Source: Cerasibacillus sp036516575 (lineage in GTDB: Bacteria; Bacillota; Bacilli; Bacillales; Amphibacillaceae). Taken from it: a stretch of 64,000 nt of DNA. Under the pieces are notes generated by a model. The model saw only the letters and a program-made list of their open reading frames with translations. It was not told the origin of the DNA and searched no databases. The DNA lies in the NCBI RefSeq assembly GCF_036516575.1, contig NZ_DATBTY010000006.1:62001-126000 (forward strand), in the 5' to 3' direction. This document shows positions 1-9,346 of the stretch, in pieces (position 1 is the first letter of the stretch; each line of letters starts with the position of its first letter). The translations under genes and the position numbers were made by a program.

Positions 1-2
1 CG

Positions 3-605
3 GAAAGCTTTTGGAAACGTAAAGATATATCGTTAAAGGATATGGCTCTTTCAGTTGGAACTGCTTTTTTATTAGTGATTATATCGTTTAAGTTTGCTGG
101 GGCATTAGGAGAAGTTATCCCTTCAGGGGAGAATGTATCTTTTCTATTGAATCTATTAAACGGATTATTAGGAGACAATTATTTAGTGCTAACAACACTA
201 ACGATTATTGCACTAGCGTTATTTCCTTCTTATTTCGAAAAACTTAACGGTAGTCAGGAAATCGGAACATATTTAATTTATTTATTCTTCGTCGTCATTG
301 GAATTCCGGCATCCATTCCTCTTATTTTGAAGAATGCGCCGTTATTACTGTTATTCGTCTTTATTATTGTTCTCATTAACATGGTTGTTTCCTTTACAGC
401 TGGGCGTTTCTTGAAAGTAAATCTTGAGGATATCATTTTAGCCAGTAATGCAAATATTGGTGGACCAACGACAGCAGCTGCATTAGCGATTGCAAACGGT
501 TGGAAAAACTTAATCGGTCCTATCCTCGTCGTTGGAACGTTAGGTTATATTATTGGAAACTATATCGGTACATTTATAGGTGTTTGGTTTTCAGGATTGA
601 TGTAA
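3..605 (+). CDS. DUF819 family membrane protein, 5'-truncated by window edge
   Basis: The reading frame is open from the left edge, so the first Met at 42 is internal and the true start lies outside the window. About six hydrophobic segments are visible. The C-terminal part has the run NANIGGPTTAAALAIANGW, which is characteristic of the DUF819 (YjcL-like) family of predicted integral membrane transporters. The substrate is unknown. A hairpin follows the stop and separates it from the convergent dehydrogenase gene. The family call is firm; the function is not. Confidence 0.8.
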   Translation, partial: ESFWKRKDISLKDMALSVGTAFLLVIISFKFAGALGEVIPSGENVSFLLNLLNGLLGDNYLVLTTLTIIALALFPSYFEKLNGSQEIGTYLIYLFFVVIGIPASIPLILKNAPLLLLFVFIIVLINMVVSFTAGRFLKVNLEDIILASNANIGGPTTAAALAIANGWKNLIGPILVVGTLGYIIGNYIGTFIGVWFSGLM

Positions 606-636
606 TGAATAAAAACGAGTAATTACTAAATTTAAA

Positions 637-665
637 AAGGGCGCCTTTATGGAGAGACGCCCTTC
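637..665. terminator. Bidirectional terminator between DUF819 gene and bdhA
   Basis: A GC-rich stem, AAGGGCGcc...CGCCCTT, sits between two convergent genes, with A-rich DNA on the left and T-rich DNA on the right, so it can serve both strands. Confidence 0.75.
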
Positions 666-668
666 AGT

Positions 669-1721
669 TTATTCTGGTTTAACTAATATTTTAATTTGAT
701 TTTTCTCTTTAACAAGTGCTTCAAATCCTTCTGAAACGATATCATCAAGCTCAATTTTCTTTGTAACGAGTTTGTCCGCTGAAAAATAGCCTTGATTCAT
801 TAATTCCATAACAGCGGGGAAAATATCACGATAAGCGATAATACCTTTTACTGTGCGCTCACTTAAAACGATATTATTTGGCTGAATATTAGCTTCTGTT
901 TCCCAGATTGATACGATGACTGTTTCACCTTCGAATGTTGTTGAGTCAATACATTGTTGTAGGACGACGGGTACTCCCGTAACTTCAAAAGCAACGTCGA
1001 CACCACCATCAGTTAGTTGTCGTATACGTTCAACAGCGTCGATGTCAGCAGGATTAATCACTTCTTTAGCACCTAGTTCTTTAGCTTTAGCGGCTCGTTC
1101 GGGAGATAATTCAACCGCATAGATTTCCGCTGCTCCTGCCGCACGAAGCGCTTCAATAACAAGAAGACCAATTGGCCCTGCACCGAAAACGGCTGCTTTA
1201 TCGCCGGCTTTAACTTTACTTAAGCGCACGGCATGTAGAGCAACGGCGGCAGGTTCAACTAGTGCACCTTGTTCAAATGACAGGCCTTCAGGCATTTTAT
1301 GTACCATATGCTCATCGACCATCGTGTATTCAGCAAAACCTCCACCACCGCCCGATAGACCGTGGAATCCAAGGTGTTCACATATATTATATTTTCCTTT
1401 TTGACAGGCAGCACATGTTCCACAGCTTAAAATAGGTTCTACGACGACGGGATCTCCGACTTTAACTTTAGTAACCCCTTCGCCTATTTCTGTAACATAG
1501 CCCGAAAATTCATGTCCCATAACAATTGGGGCTTTATCTTTACTAACATAATGTGGCTCTTCTACAGGAACAAAGATAGGACCAGCTGCATATTCATGTA
1601 AATCACTACCACAAATTCCAGTCCATTCGACTTTTATTTTCACTTTTCCTGGTTCAATCTTAGGTTCCTCTATCGATTCGATACGGATATCTTTTTGAGC
1701 GTGCCATCTAGCTGCTTTCAT
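669..1721 (-). CDS. bdhA: (R,R)-2,3-butanediol dehydrogenase (zinc-containing MDR)
   Basis: A 350-residue medium-chain zinc alcohol dehydrogenase that interconverts 2,3-butanediol and acetoin with NAD(H). The N-terminal GroES-like half has the catalytic-zinc region TGICGSDLHEY and GHEFSGYV, and a structural-zinc cluster CGTCAACQKGKYNIC. The Rossmann half has the nucleotide motif GAGPIG. Length and motifs match the BdhA/YdjL group. The start is an ATG preceded by GGAGGG. It is convergent with the upstream gene and transcribed alone. Other polyol substrates such as sorbitol are possible in this family, but the sequence reads most like butanediol dehydrogenase. Confidence 0.85.
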   Translation of the reverse strand: MKAARWHAQKDIRIESIEEPKIEPGKVKIKVEWTGICGSDLHEYAAGPIFVPVEEPHYVSKDKAPIVMGHEFSGYVTEIGEGVTKVKVGDPVVVEPILSCGTCAACQKGKYNICEHLGFHGLSGGGGGFAEYTMVDEHMVHKMPEGLSFEQGALVEPAAVALHAVRLSKVKAGDKAAVFGAGPIGLLVIEALRAAGAAEIYAVELSPERAAKAKELGAKEVINPADIDAVERIRQLTDGGVDVAFEVTGVPVVLQQCIDSTTFEGETVIVSIWETEANIQPNNIVLSERTVKGIIAYRDIFPAVMELMNQGYFSADKLVTKKIELDDIVSEGFEALVKEKNQIKILVKPE

Positions 1722-1822
1722 GTAAATCCCTCCACATTTATATTTAATTGTACATATTCATTATATCACGATTAATACGTTTAATAATGCGATAACCTTA
1801 TGAACTTATGCCAATAAAAAAA

Positions 1823-1844
1823 CAGCTCTGGAATTAAAGAGCTG
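1823..1844 (-). terminator. Terminator of yjiH-type gene
   Basis: On the minus strand, CAGCTCTTTAATTCCAGAGCTG forms a 7-bp stem followed by a T run. It lies just after the YjiH-type stop codon. Confidence 0.75.
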
Positions 1845-1861
1845 CTTGCATAATTAAAAAT

Positions 1862-3250
1862 TCAAATCACGAATAGTAAAGTAAATGGAATGATAATAAT
1901 TAATGTTAAAATAACACGTTGGAACCAGATGATGATAATATTTCTTATGCTAATTGGAATATCAGTTGCTAAAATCGTAGGTATAATAGCCGAGAAAAAA
2001 AGAATAGAAGAAACAGACAATACACCGACGATAAATCGTGTTGCTAGAACAGCATCAGTAACTAATAATGAAGGTAAAAAGATTTCTGATATTGAGATAG
2101 CTGCTGCTTTTGCTGTTAGTAAAGGCTCAGGTGCTCGTAGGACATAGGTCAGTGGGTAGAAAATATAACCCATATAATCAAATAATGGTGTATAAGTAGC
2201 TAAGACGAGCCCGATTAATCCAATAGACATAATGGTTGCTAAAATATTCATTGTCATGATGAGACCATCTTTTAGGTTAGCCCATATATTGATAGGAAGA
2301 GAAGGTGTTTGATCAGCTGTTTTCATCGCTTCATTCCAGGCTGTTTTTATACGGTTTCTCTTAATGATTTCTTCAGGTTGACCTTCACCATTCTTATATT
2401 CATCACTGATTGTTCGTAATGGACGTAGGCGAACGGTAATAGCTGTGACAATAAATGTAACAATAAATGCTGTCCAAAAGTATAGATTCCACATTGGCAT
2501 GAGGTTGAGTGTATTTGCGATCACGACCATAAATGTCACCGATACTGTAGAAAATCCTGTTGCAATAATCGTTGCTTCACGGATAGTATACTTTCCTTCA
2601 TTAAAAATTCGATTTGTAACTAATAAACCAATCGAATAACTACCGACAAACGATGCAACGGCATCAATGGCTGACCGCCCAGGTGTACGGAAAATCGGAC
2701 GCATGACGGGTTGCATGAATACACCAACAAATTCCAAAAGTCCGTAACTAACGAGAAGTGCAAGAAAAACCGCCCCAATAGGTATTAATAGACTTACCGG
2801 TTTAATTAATTTATCAAATAGAAATGGCCCCATACTTGGATCAAATAACCATGCTGGACCGACATTGAAAACAATCATTAGGCCAAAAATAGCCCCGAGT
2901 ATTTTTAAAAAAGAAAAAATGATGTTGGCAGCAGATTCATTCCAAGTCTGATTAATAATAGGATATATCGCTCCAAGCATGAGGATGACGAGTGCATACA
3001 TTGTGACCATTTGTGGTGCGAACTGACTAATTCCGGAAACAATATGATCTAAAATAATTGACGACTTTCCGTTCCAATTAATAGGAATAAAAAAGACGAT
3101 AATCCCAATGAAACTGTAGATAAAAAACTTCAAAATATTTGTCCCCGTTGTGACGATCTTTGGAGCTACTTTTTTTGTTTCTGTTATTCCTTCAGATATT
3201 TGCTCACTTGCAGTAAAATGCTGTTGACCTTCGACGCGTGAGTTTGACAC
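1862..3250 (-). CDS. YjiH family membrane protein (nucleoside-recognition/gate domain)
   Basis: A polytopic membrane protein with about 10-11 hydrophobic segments. Two nucleoside-recognition (gate) regions are visible, one around IDAVASFVGSYSIGLLVTNRIFNEG and one near the C-terminus (SISEIFLPSLLVTDA). YjiH proteins are uncharacterised putative transporters. The frame can start at GTG 3259, but GAGGGG is then too close, so GTG 3250 is preferred. It diverges from the CoA-transferase/hut block across about 320 bp, with a cre-like box in that gap. This suggests, but does not prove, that it carries a substrate or product of that pathway. Confidence 0.7.
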   Translation of the reverse strand: MSNSRVEGQQHFTASEQISEGITETKKVAPKIVTTGTNILKFFIYSFIGIIVFFIPINWNGKSSIILDHIVSGISQFAPQMVTMYALVILMLGAIYPIINQTWNESAANIIFSFLKILGAIFGLMIVFNVGPAWLFDPSMGPFLFDKLIKPVSLLIPIGAVFLALLVSYGLLEFVGVFMQPVMRPIFRTPGRSAIDAVASFVGSYSIGLLVTNRIFNEGKYTIREATIIATGFSTVSVTFMVVIANTLNLMPMWNLYFWTAFIVTFIVTAITVRLRPLRTISDEYKNGEGQPEEIIKRNRIKTAWNEAMKTADQTPSLPINIWANLKDGLIMTMNILATIMSIGLIGLVLATYTPLFDYMGYIFYPLTYVLRAPEPLLTAKAAAISISEIFLPSLLVTDAVLATRFIVGVLSVSSILFFSAIIPTILATDIPISIRNIIIIWFQRVILTLIIIIPFTLLFVI

Positions 3251-3581
3251 AATTTCCACCCCTCAAATAATTGTTCACTGACAGAGTCCCCAAATCTCCT
3301 ATATCAGTGAATGAAAGTAAGCGCTTTCTATTACTCTTGTTAATTATTATAGAAAATAGAGTAAATTGTTAACAGTGTATGATTTGTTGAAAATGAGTAT
3401 TATTTTACGTTAGCTTACTAAAAAATTTCCATATAAAAATGAATTAACCAGTTAATGATTCTCGTGTGCAATATATTCAGATTAATCGTAATAAAATCCA
3501 CGTTTTCTTTAAAAATACGACTTTTCATGAAAAAGTAAACAATCCATAATGGAATTAATAGAAAGAGAGGGGGAGGAATAA
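3251..3581. other. Divergent intergenic region, yjiH / CoA-transferase operon
   Basis: About 330 AT-rich bases that must hold the promoters for both directions. Apart from the cre-like box at 3316-3329 and the ribosome site GGGGGAGG before 3582, I see no recognisable operator or riboswitch. Confidence 0.5.
3316..3329 (-). promoter_or_regulatory. cre-like CcpA box upstream of yjiH gene
   Basis: The 14-mer AGTAAGCGCTTTCT (minus strand AGAAAGCGCTTACT) fits the cre consensus core with its central CG. It lies about 65 bp upstream of the YjiH-type start, which suggests carbon catabolite control of the transporter and perhaps of the divergent operon. Confidence 0.6.
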
Positions 3582-4754
3582 TTGAGACAACCGTTAGAAG
3601 GGGTAAAGGTACTTGATTTTAGTCGTGTATTAGCTGGGCCTTATTGTGCTACTCTTCTCGCAGATATGGGGGCAGAGGTCATAAAAATTGAACGCCCAAA
3701 GTATGGGGATGATTCACGACATTTCGGTCCTTTTCAAAATAAGGAGAGTGCTTATTTTGAGTTGTTCAATCGTGGGAAGAAAAGTATTGCACTCAACTTA
3801 AAGGATGACAGAGATTTGGAAATTGTCGAGCAACTCGTTCGGGAAGCTGATATAATAGTAGAGAACTTCCGACCTGGTGTAATGAAGAAACTTGGTTTAG
3901 ATTACGAGAAAATGAAAGCGGTTAATCCGCGGATTATTTACACTTCTATTTCAGGATTTGGTCAATATGGTCCATATAGTCAACGACCAGCTTATGACCT
4001 GGTTGCACAAGCGATGGGTGGGATGACTAGTATTACAGGTCATCCTAACGATCCACCGACACGTGTTGGATCTTCATTAGGTGATATGAGTGGTGCATTA
4101 TACGGTGCATTTGGATCAATGGTCGCTCTGTATCATCGTGAAAGAACAGGAGAAGGACAACATGTAGATGTAGCCATGATGGATACCATCTTTTCAATGC
4201 TAGAGACAAACGTATTACGTTATACGATTTCGGGTGAAAACCCAGGGCGTATTGGTAGTAGACATCCAATCAGTACACCATTCGATATTTATCAAGCGAA
4301 GGATGGCTATATCGTTATTGCTGTTGCAAATGACTCTTTATTTAAACGTTTATGTGAAACAATCGGTAGAGAAGATCTTATAACTGATCCACGTTTTATA
4401 ACCGATCCATTACGGACAAAACATGAAAAAGAGTTAAAAGGAATTCTCGAGAAGTACTTGGCTGATTATACAGTCGAAGAAGCAGAAGAAATGATAGGTA
4501 TTAAGGCAGGCATTCCATGTTCAAAAATATATACGATACAAGATGTTGTTGCGGATGAACATTCGAGGATTAGAGAGATGGTGTTTGAAGTTGAACATCC
4601 GCGTGCTGGAAAGATGACGATGGTTGGTAATCCGGTTAAACTTTCTAAAACACCACCGCAAGTGAAAAAGGTAGCGCCTGCATTGGATGAACATCGCGAG
4701 GAAATAATGGAACATTTGAACAAATCGGTAGGGAGTGTCGAATATGGACTTTAA
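3582..4754 (+). CDS. CaiB/BaiF family (class III) CoA-transferase
   Basis: A 390-residue family III CoA-transferase that moves CoA between carboxylic acids through an aspartyl-CoA anhydride. The N-terminus LEGVKVLDFSRVLAGPYC is diagnostic. The expected catalytic Asp is D201 in VDVAMMDTIF. It starts at TTG 3582, six bases after GGGGGAGG. It overlaps the frame of the acyl-CoA dehydrogenase gene by about 11 bases and is followed by hutU, forming a tight operon. The context suggests its acid is imidazolepropionate/urocanate, which is an inference. Other family members act on carnitine, succinate, bile acids and similar acids. Confidence 0.85.
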   Translation: MRQPLEGVKVLDFSRVLAGPYCATLLADMGAEVIKIERPKYGDDSRHFGPFQNKESAYFELFNRGKKSIALNLKDDRDLEIVEQLVREADIIVENFRPGVMKKLGLDYEKMKAVNPRIIYTSISGFGQYGPYSQRPAYDLVAQAMGGMTSITGHPNDPPTRVGSSLGDMSGALYGAFGSMVALYHRERTGEGQHVDVAMMDTIFSMLETNVLRYTISGENPGRIGSRHPISTPFDIYQAKDGYIVIAVANDSLFKRLCETIGREDLITDPRFITDPLRTKHEKELKGILEKYLADYTVEEAEEMIGIKAGIPCSKIYTIQDVVADEHSRIREMVFEVEHPRAGKMTMVGNPVKLSKTPPQVKKVAPALDEHREEIMEHLNKSVGSVEYGL

Positions 4755-5889
4755 TTTAACAGACGAACAAAGAGAAATTAGAAAAATGGTGCGCGAATTT
4801 AGTCAAAATGTATTAAAACCAAAGGCACAAGAATTAGATGTTAATAATCGTTTTCCAATTGAAACAATCCCACAATTGGCGGAACTTGGTTTACTTGGTA
4901 TTGCTTACCCAGAAGAAGATGGTGGGGTTGGAGCAGACGCTGTATCCGAAGCTATTGCAGTAGAGGAAATCACGGCTGCTTGTGCGGCAACTGGCTCAAT
5001 TGTAACAGCGCATTATTTGGGAATTGATGGTCTTTACTTGGCGGCAAATGAAGCACAACGCAAAAAATACTTAGTACCTGGTTGTAGAGGGGAAAAACTA
5101 TTTGCATTTGGTTTAACTGAACCAAGTGGTGGAACAGACGTAAATGCGATGCGAACAACAGCAGTTCAGGATGGAGATGACTACGTACTAAATGGGTCAA
5201 AAGTGTTCATTACAAATGCCGGGTATGCAGATATAGTCGTTGTTTATGCAAAAACGGATCCAGCAAAAGGTTCGAGAGGGATTAGTGCTTTTATCGTTGA
5301 AAAAGATACACCAGGATTATCCTTTGGAACCGGTGATGACAAAATGGGTATTCGAGGTGCTCAAACGAATGAAGTGATTTTCGAAAACTGCCGAATCCCG
5401 AAAGAAAACCTGGTCGGTGAAGAAGGGTCTGGCTTTAAACTAGCCATGCAAGTTGTTGACCGTGGACGTATTGGGATTGCCGCCATGGCGGTTGGATTAT
5501 CTCAAGCTGCTTTAGATGAAACAATTCAATATTCAAAGGAAAGAATAGCATTTGATCAAACAATTTCTAAATTTCAAGGTATCCAATGGATGATTGCTGA
5601 TATGGCTGTTGATGTGGAAGTTGGTCGACTGTATACGTATTACGCAGCGAGTTTGAAAGATAAGAAAGGTTACCGACTATCAAAAGAAGCAGCAATTTCA
5701 AAATTATTTACATCAGAAGCTTCAAATAGAGTCGTCAATAAAGCTGTACAAATTCATGGTGGATATGGCTATATGAAAGAATATACGGTCGAACGTTTAT
5801 ATCGAGACCAACGTATTTTAGAGATTTTTGAAGGAACATCTCAAGTTCAAAAAATGGTTATTTCGAGCCATGTTATACCAAGGGATTAG
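4744..5889 (+). CDS. Acyl-CoA dehydrogenase (short-chain type)
   Basis: A flavoprotein expected to make an alpha,beta-double bond in an acyl-CoA and pass electrons to ETF. It has about 381 residues with a typical N-terminus (FNLTDEQREI), FAD-contact motifs (TEPSGGTDV, KVFITNAGYAD) and the C-terminal signature IHGGYGYMKEY. The catalytic base is present as E363 in EIFEGTSQ, so the enzyme should be active. The frame allows GTG 4735, but GGGAG is spaced 8 bases before ATG 4744. No ETF genes lie nearby. Wedged between a CoA-transferase and hutU, it could oxidise imidazolepropionyl-CoA to urocanyl-CoA (inference). Confidence 0.87.
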   Translation: MDFNLTDEQREIRKMVREFSQNVLKPKAQELDVNNRFPIETIPQLAELGLLGIAYPEEDGGVGADAVSEAIAVEEITAACAATGSIVTAHYLGIDGLYLAANEAQRKKYLVPGCRGEKLFAFGLTEPSGGTDVNAMRTTAVQDGDDYVLNGSKVFITNAGYADIVVVYAKTDPAKGSRGISAFIVEKDTPGLSFGTGDDKMGIRGAQTNEVIFENCRIPKENLVGEEGSGFKLAMQVVDRGRIGIAAMAVGLSQAALDETIQYSKERIAFDQTISKFQGIQWMIADMAVDVEVGRLYTYYAASLKDKKGYRLSKEAAISKLFTSEASNRVVNKAVQIHGGYGYMKEYTVERLYRDQRILEIFEGTSQVQKMVISSHVIPRD

Positions 5890-5900
5890 GAGGAAGAAAA

Positions 5901-7574
5901 ATGACAAACAAACTAAAAAGAATGATTCGTGCTGACAGAGGGACAGAGCTTTCATGTAAAGGATGGCAACAAGAAGCCGCTTTAAGAATGTTGATGAATA
6001 ATTTAGATCCAGAAGTGGCAGAAAATCCGGATGAGCTCGTTGTTTATGGGGGAATTGGAAAAGCAGCACGAAACTGGGAAAGCTTTGATGCGATTGTACG
6101 AGAATTGAAAGAATTAGAAAACGATGAGACACTGCTTATTCAATCGGGAAAACCAGTTGGTGTGTTTCGTACACATGACCGGGCACCACGCGTATTAATT
6201 GCGAATTCCAATCTTGTACCTGCCTGGGCTAATTGGGAAACGTTTAATGAATTAGATCAAAAAGGCTTAATGATGTATGGACAGATGACAGCAGGTAGTT
6301 GGATTTACATTGGGGCACAAGGAATTTTACAAGGGACGTATCTCAGTTTTGTTGAAGCGGGTAAGAAAGTGTTTGGTACAGCTGATTTAACAGGTAAATT
6401 CATCCTTACTGGTGGGATGGGTGGTATGAGTGGGGCTCAACCACTTGCTGGAAAAATGGCCAAAGCTGTTATTCTTGTCGTTGAAGTTGACCGTAAGCGG
6501 ATCGAACGAAAAATTAAAGAAGGCTATTGTGATTATATGGCTGAAACCCTTGATGAAGCACTAGAAATGGTAGAAAAACTTAAGAAAGAAGGTAAGCCAG
6601 CATCGATTGGTCTTGTTGGAAACTGTGCTGATGTTTATCCAGAAATGGTAAAACGTGATGTTGTTCCAGATATTGTGACAGACCAAACAAGTGCTCATGA
6701 TCCGTTAAATGGATACGTGCCAAATGGGATGACAATAGAAGAAGCTTTTGAATTAAGAAAGCAAGATCCAACAGCTTATGAACAAAAATCAAAACAAGCG
6801 ATGGCAGATCATGTGCAAGCGATGCTTGATTTACAAGCTAAAGGTGCGGAAACATTTGATTATGGAAATAACATAAGGAAATATGCAAAAGAGATGGGTG
6901 TCGACAATGCTTTCGATTTCCCAGGGTTTGTTCCCGCTTATTTACGTCCGTTATTCTGTGAAGGAAAAGGACCGTTCCGTTGGGCTGCTTTATCTGGAGA
7001 CCCAGAAGATATTTACAAAACGGACCAACTCGCAATGGAAATGTTTAAGGAAGATGAAGGATTAGTTAACTGGATTCAAATGGCGCAGAAAATGGTCAAA
7101 TGGCAAGGTTTACCAGCGCGTATTTGCTGGTTAGGTTATGGAGAGCGCCATCGCTTTGCATTAAAAGTAAATGAGATGGTTGCTAGTGGTGAGATTAAGG
7201 CACCAGTTGTATTTGGTCGTGATCATTTAGATTCAGGTTCTGTTGCATCACCGAATCGTGAAACAGAATCAATGAAAGACGGTAGCGATGCAATTGCTGA
7301 CTGGCCGATTTTGAACGCTTTAATCAATACAAGTGGCGGTGCTAGTTGGGTAAGTGTCCATCATGGCGGTGGTGTTGGTATGGGCTATTCAATACATGCT
7401 GGTCAAGTTCTTGTAGCTGATGGAACAAAAGAAGCCGAAGAACGAATCAAACGTGTCCTTGTTTCTGATCCAGGGATGGGAGTTATTCGTCATGCAGATG
7501 CGGGGTATAGCCGTGCCATTGAAGTAGCGAAAGAACGGGGTGTTAAGATTCCAATGCTAGATGCAGAAAAATAA
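5901..7574 (+). CDS. hutU: Urocanate hydratase (urocanase), canonical copy
   Basis: Converts urocanate to 4-imidazolone-5-propionate with a tightly bound NAD+. At 557 residues it has the usual family length. Canonical blocks are intact: VYGGIGKAARNWE near the N-terminus, ANSNLVPAWANWE, YGQMTAGSWIYIG, the glycine-rich GGMGGMSGAQP, the active-site Cys (C409 in PARICWLGYGER) and RDHLDSGSVASPNRETE. It begins 11 bases after the acyl-CoA dehydrogenase stop, preceded by GGAGG, and is the last gene of that operon. A terminator follows. No hutH lies beside it, which is unusual. Confidence 0.95.
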   Translation: MTNKLKRMIRADRGTELSCKGWQQEAALRMLMNNLDPEVAENPDELVVYGGIGKAARNWESFDAIVRELKELENDETLLIQSGKPVGVFRTHDRAPRVLIANSNLVPAWANWETFNELDQKGLMMYGQMTAGSWIYIGAQGILQGTYLSFVEAGKKVFGTADLTGKFILTGGMGGMSGAQPLAGKMAKAVILVVEVDRKRIERKIKEGYCDYMAETLDEALEMVEKLKKEGKPASIGLVGNCADVYPEMVKRDVVPDIVTDQTSAHDPLNGYVPNGMTIEEAFELRKQDPTAYEQKSKQAMADHVQAMLDLQAKGAETFDYGNNIRKYAKEMGVDNAFDFPGFVPAYLRPLFCEGKGPFRWAALSGDPEDIYKTDQLAMEMFKEDEGLVNWIQMAQKMVKWQGLPARICWLGYGERHRFALKVNEMVASGEIKAPVVFGRDHLDSGSVASPNRETESMKDGSDAIADWPILNALINTSGGASWVSVHHGGGVGMGYSIHAGQVLVADGTKEAEERIKRVLVSDPGMGVIRHADAGYSRAIEVAKERGVKIPMLDAEK

Positions 7575-7584
7575 AACTGAAGAG

Positions 7585-7610
7585 CTGTCTCGTTGATCGG
7601 GACAGTTTTT
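7585..7610 (+). terminator. Terminator after hutU
   Basis: CTGTCTCG pairs with CGGGACAG (one G-T pair) around a 5-base loop, followed directly by five T. It splits the hut block into two transcription units. Confidence 0.8.
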
Positions 7611-7644
7611 CATGCTTCAATCGTTTTAATATAATATAATTATA

Positions 7645-7658
7645 TGTAAGCGCTATCC
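7645..7658 (+). promoter_or_regulatory. cre-like CcpA box before second urocanase operon
   Basis: TGTAAGCGCTATCC matches the cre core at all but the last position. It lies just downstream of TATAAT-like sequence at about 7632-7640 and about 28 bp before the gene start, a position suited to roadblock or promoter repression. Confidence 0.6.
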
Positions 7659-7685
7659 TGGTATATCTTCAAGGAGGTGAGTAAG

Positions 7686-9332
7686 GTGTCAAAAACAGCA
7701 AGATATTCGCCAGTCGGTTTAGAAAAATCATGCACCAATTGGGAAACAGAGGCATTACTAAGATTATTGCTAAATAGTTTGGATCCACGAGTTGCTGAAA
7801 AAGCAGAAGAACTTATTGTTTATGGGGGAACAGGAAAAGCCGCTCGGGATGAAGTGCACTTACAACAGATAATCCTTGAGTTACAACAACTTAAAGCAGA
7901 AGAAACCTTACTCATTCAATCTGGGAAACCTGTTGGCGTTTTTCAAACATATCCCGAAGCACCACGCGTCGTTTCTTCAACAGCGATGCTTGTGCCGAGT
8001 GAAGCCGACTCAGACACATTTCGTCAACTAGAAGAAAAAGGCTTAACCATGTATGGGCAGGCAACCGCTGCATCTTGGTCTTATATCGGTGTTCAAGGTG
8101 TTCTGCAAGCGACATTTGAAACAATGGGGGAAGTGGCCGACCGTTATTTCGGTGGTTCATTAGCTGGTAGAATCGTCCTTTCTTCTGGTTTAGGTGGAAT
8201 GGGTTCTGCTCAGCCTCTATCGGTATCGATGCATCATGGCGTTTCAATCATCGTTGAAATTGATGAGGCGAAAATTCATAAACGTCTCATGAATAATTAT
8301 TGTGATGTTATTGTAAAAGATATTGATGAGGCTATTTCACTTGCTAAAGAATCAGCTGAATTAAAAAAGCCATTTGCTATTGCTTTATTAGGGAATGCCC
8401 CTGATATATATGCAGGGTTTTTAGAACGGGAATTTATTCCAGATGTCGTCACTGACCAAACAGCAGCCCACGACTTGCTAAATGGCTATATACCAAGTCG
8501 TTTAACACTCGAACAAGCGAATTATTTACGTCAACATAAAAAGTCAACATATATTGAATTGGCGAAAAAGTCAATTCTCTATCATGTTGATACGATGCTT
8601 AAGTTTCAAGAACAAGGTGCGATTGTTTTTGATTATGGGAATAATATTCGCGGGCAGGCTGCACAATTAGGGGTAAAAGAAGCATTTCAATTTCCAGGTT
8701 TCGTTTCAGAATATATTCGACCACTCTATAGTGAAGGGCGTGGACCTTGTCGCTGGATTGCCTTATCAGGAGATCCGAATGATATTTATAAAATCGATGA
8801 GCGATTATTGGATCTCTATTCAGATGATGAACGCCTCCAACGCTGGATCACATATGTACAAGATCAAATCTATTTCTATGGATTACCAGCCCGAACATGT
8901 TGGTTGAATTATCAGGAACGAAGTGAGTTAGGAATTTTATTAAATGACATGGTTGCATCTGGGGAATTATCTGCTCCAATCGCTATCACAAGGGACCATT
9001 CAGAAGGTAGTACCATTGCTGCACCAACTCGTGAAACAGAACAAATGAAAGATGGCAGTGATGCCATTAGTGATTGGCCAATTTTAACCGCTTTACTTAA
9101 TGTGAGTGCGGGCGCTACGATGGTGACATTACAACATGGTGGAGGCGTCGGTATTGGAAATTCGATTCATACAGGTATGACAGCTGTAGCAGATGGTACT
9201 CAAGTGGCACTAGATAAACTAAATCGCGTTTTAACCGTTGATCCAGGTATGAATATCATTCGCCATGCAGATGCAGGGTATGAAAAGGCAGTTGATAAAT
9301 TGTTACAGTATCACATTCGGAAACCACTTTAG
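7686..9332 (+). CDS. Diverged urocanate hydratase paralogue
   Basis: A second urocanase-family protein, 548 residues from GTG 7686. AAGGAGG lies 8 bases upstream of that codon, and the earlier GTG at 7677 overlaps the ribosome site. The active-site Cys (C405 in PARTCWLNYQER) and FDYGNNIR are retained. Substrate/NAD-pocket blocks differ from HutU: YGGTGKAARDEV for YGGIGKAARNWE, SSTAMLVPSEADSD for ANSNLVPAWANWE, QATAASWSYIG for QMTAGSWIYIG, and RDHSEGSTIAAPTRETE for RDHLDSGSVASPNRETE. It may act on a modified urocanate. Thiourocanate and methylurocanate hydratases are known relatives. The true substrate is unknown. Confidence 0.8.
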   Translation: MSKTARYSPVGLEKSCTNWETEALLRLLLNSLDPRVAEKAEELIVYGGTGKAARDEVHLQQIILELQQLKAEETLLIQSGKPVGVFQTYPEAPRVVSSTAMLVPSEADSDTFRQLEEKGLTMYGQATAASWSYIGVQGVLQATFETMGEVADRYFGGSLAGRIVLSSGLGGMGSAQPLSVSMHHGVSIIVEIDEAKIHKRLMNNYCDVIVKDIDEAISLAKESAELKKPFAIALLGNAPDIYAGFLEREFIPDVVTDQTAAHDLLNGYIPSRLTLEQANYLRQHKKSTYIELAKKSILYHVDTMLKFQEQGAIVFDYGNNIRGQAAQLGVKEAFQFPGFVSEYIRPLYSEGRGPCRWIALSGDPNDIYKIDERLLDLYSDDERLQRWITYVQDQIYFYGLPARTCWLNYQERSELGILLNDMVASGELSAPIAITRDHSEGSTIAAPTRETEQMKDGSDAISDWPILTALLNVSAGATMVTLQHGGGVGIGNSIHTGMTAVADGTQVALDKLNRVLTVDPGMNIIRHADAGYEKAVDKLLQYHIRKPL

Positions 9333-9346
9333 AACAAAGGGGGAGA

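Noticed and set aside
7677..7685. GTG 7677 as start of the second urocanase
   Set aside because: It lies inside the AAGGAGG ribosome site that serves GTG 7686.
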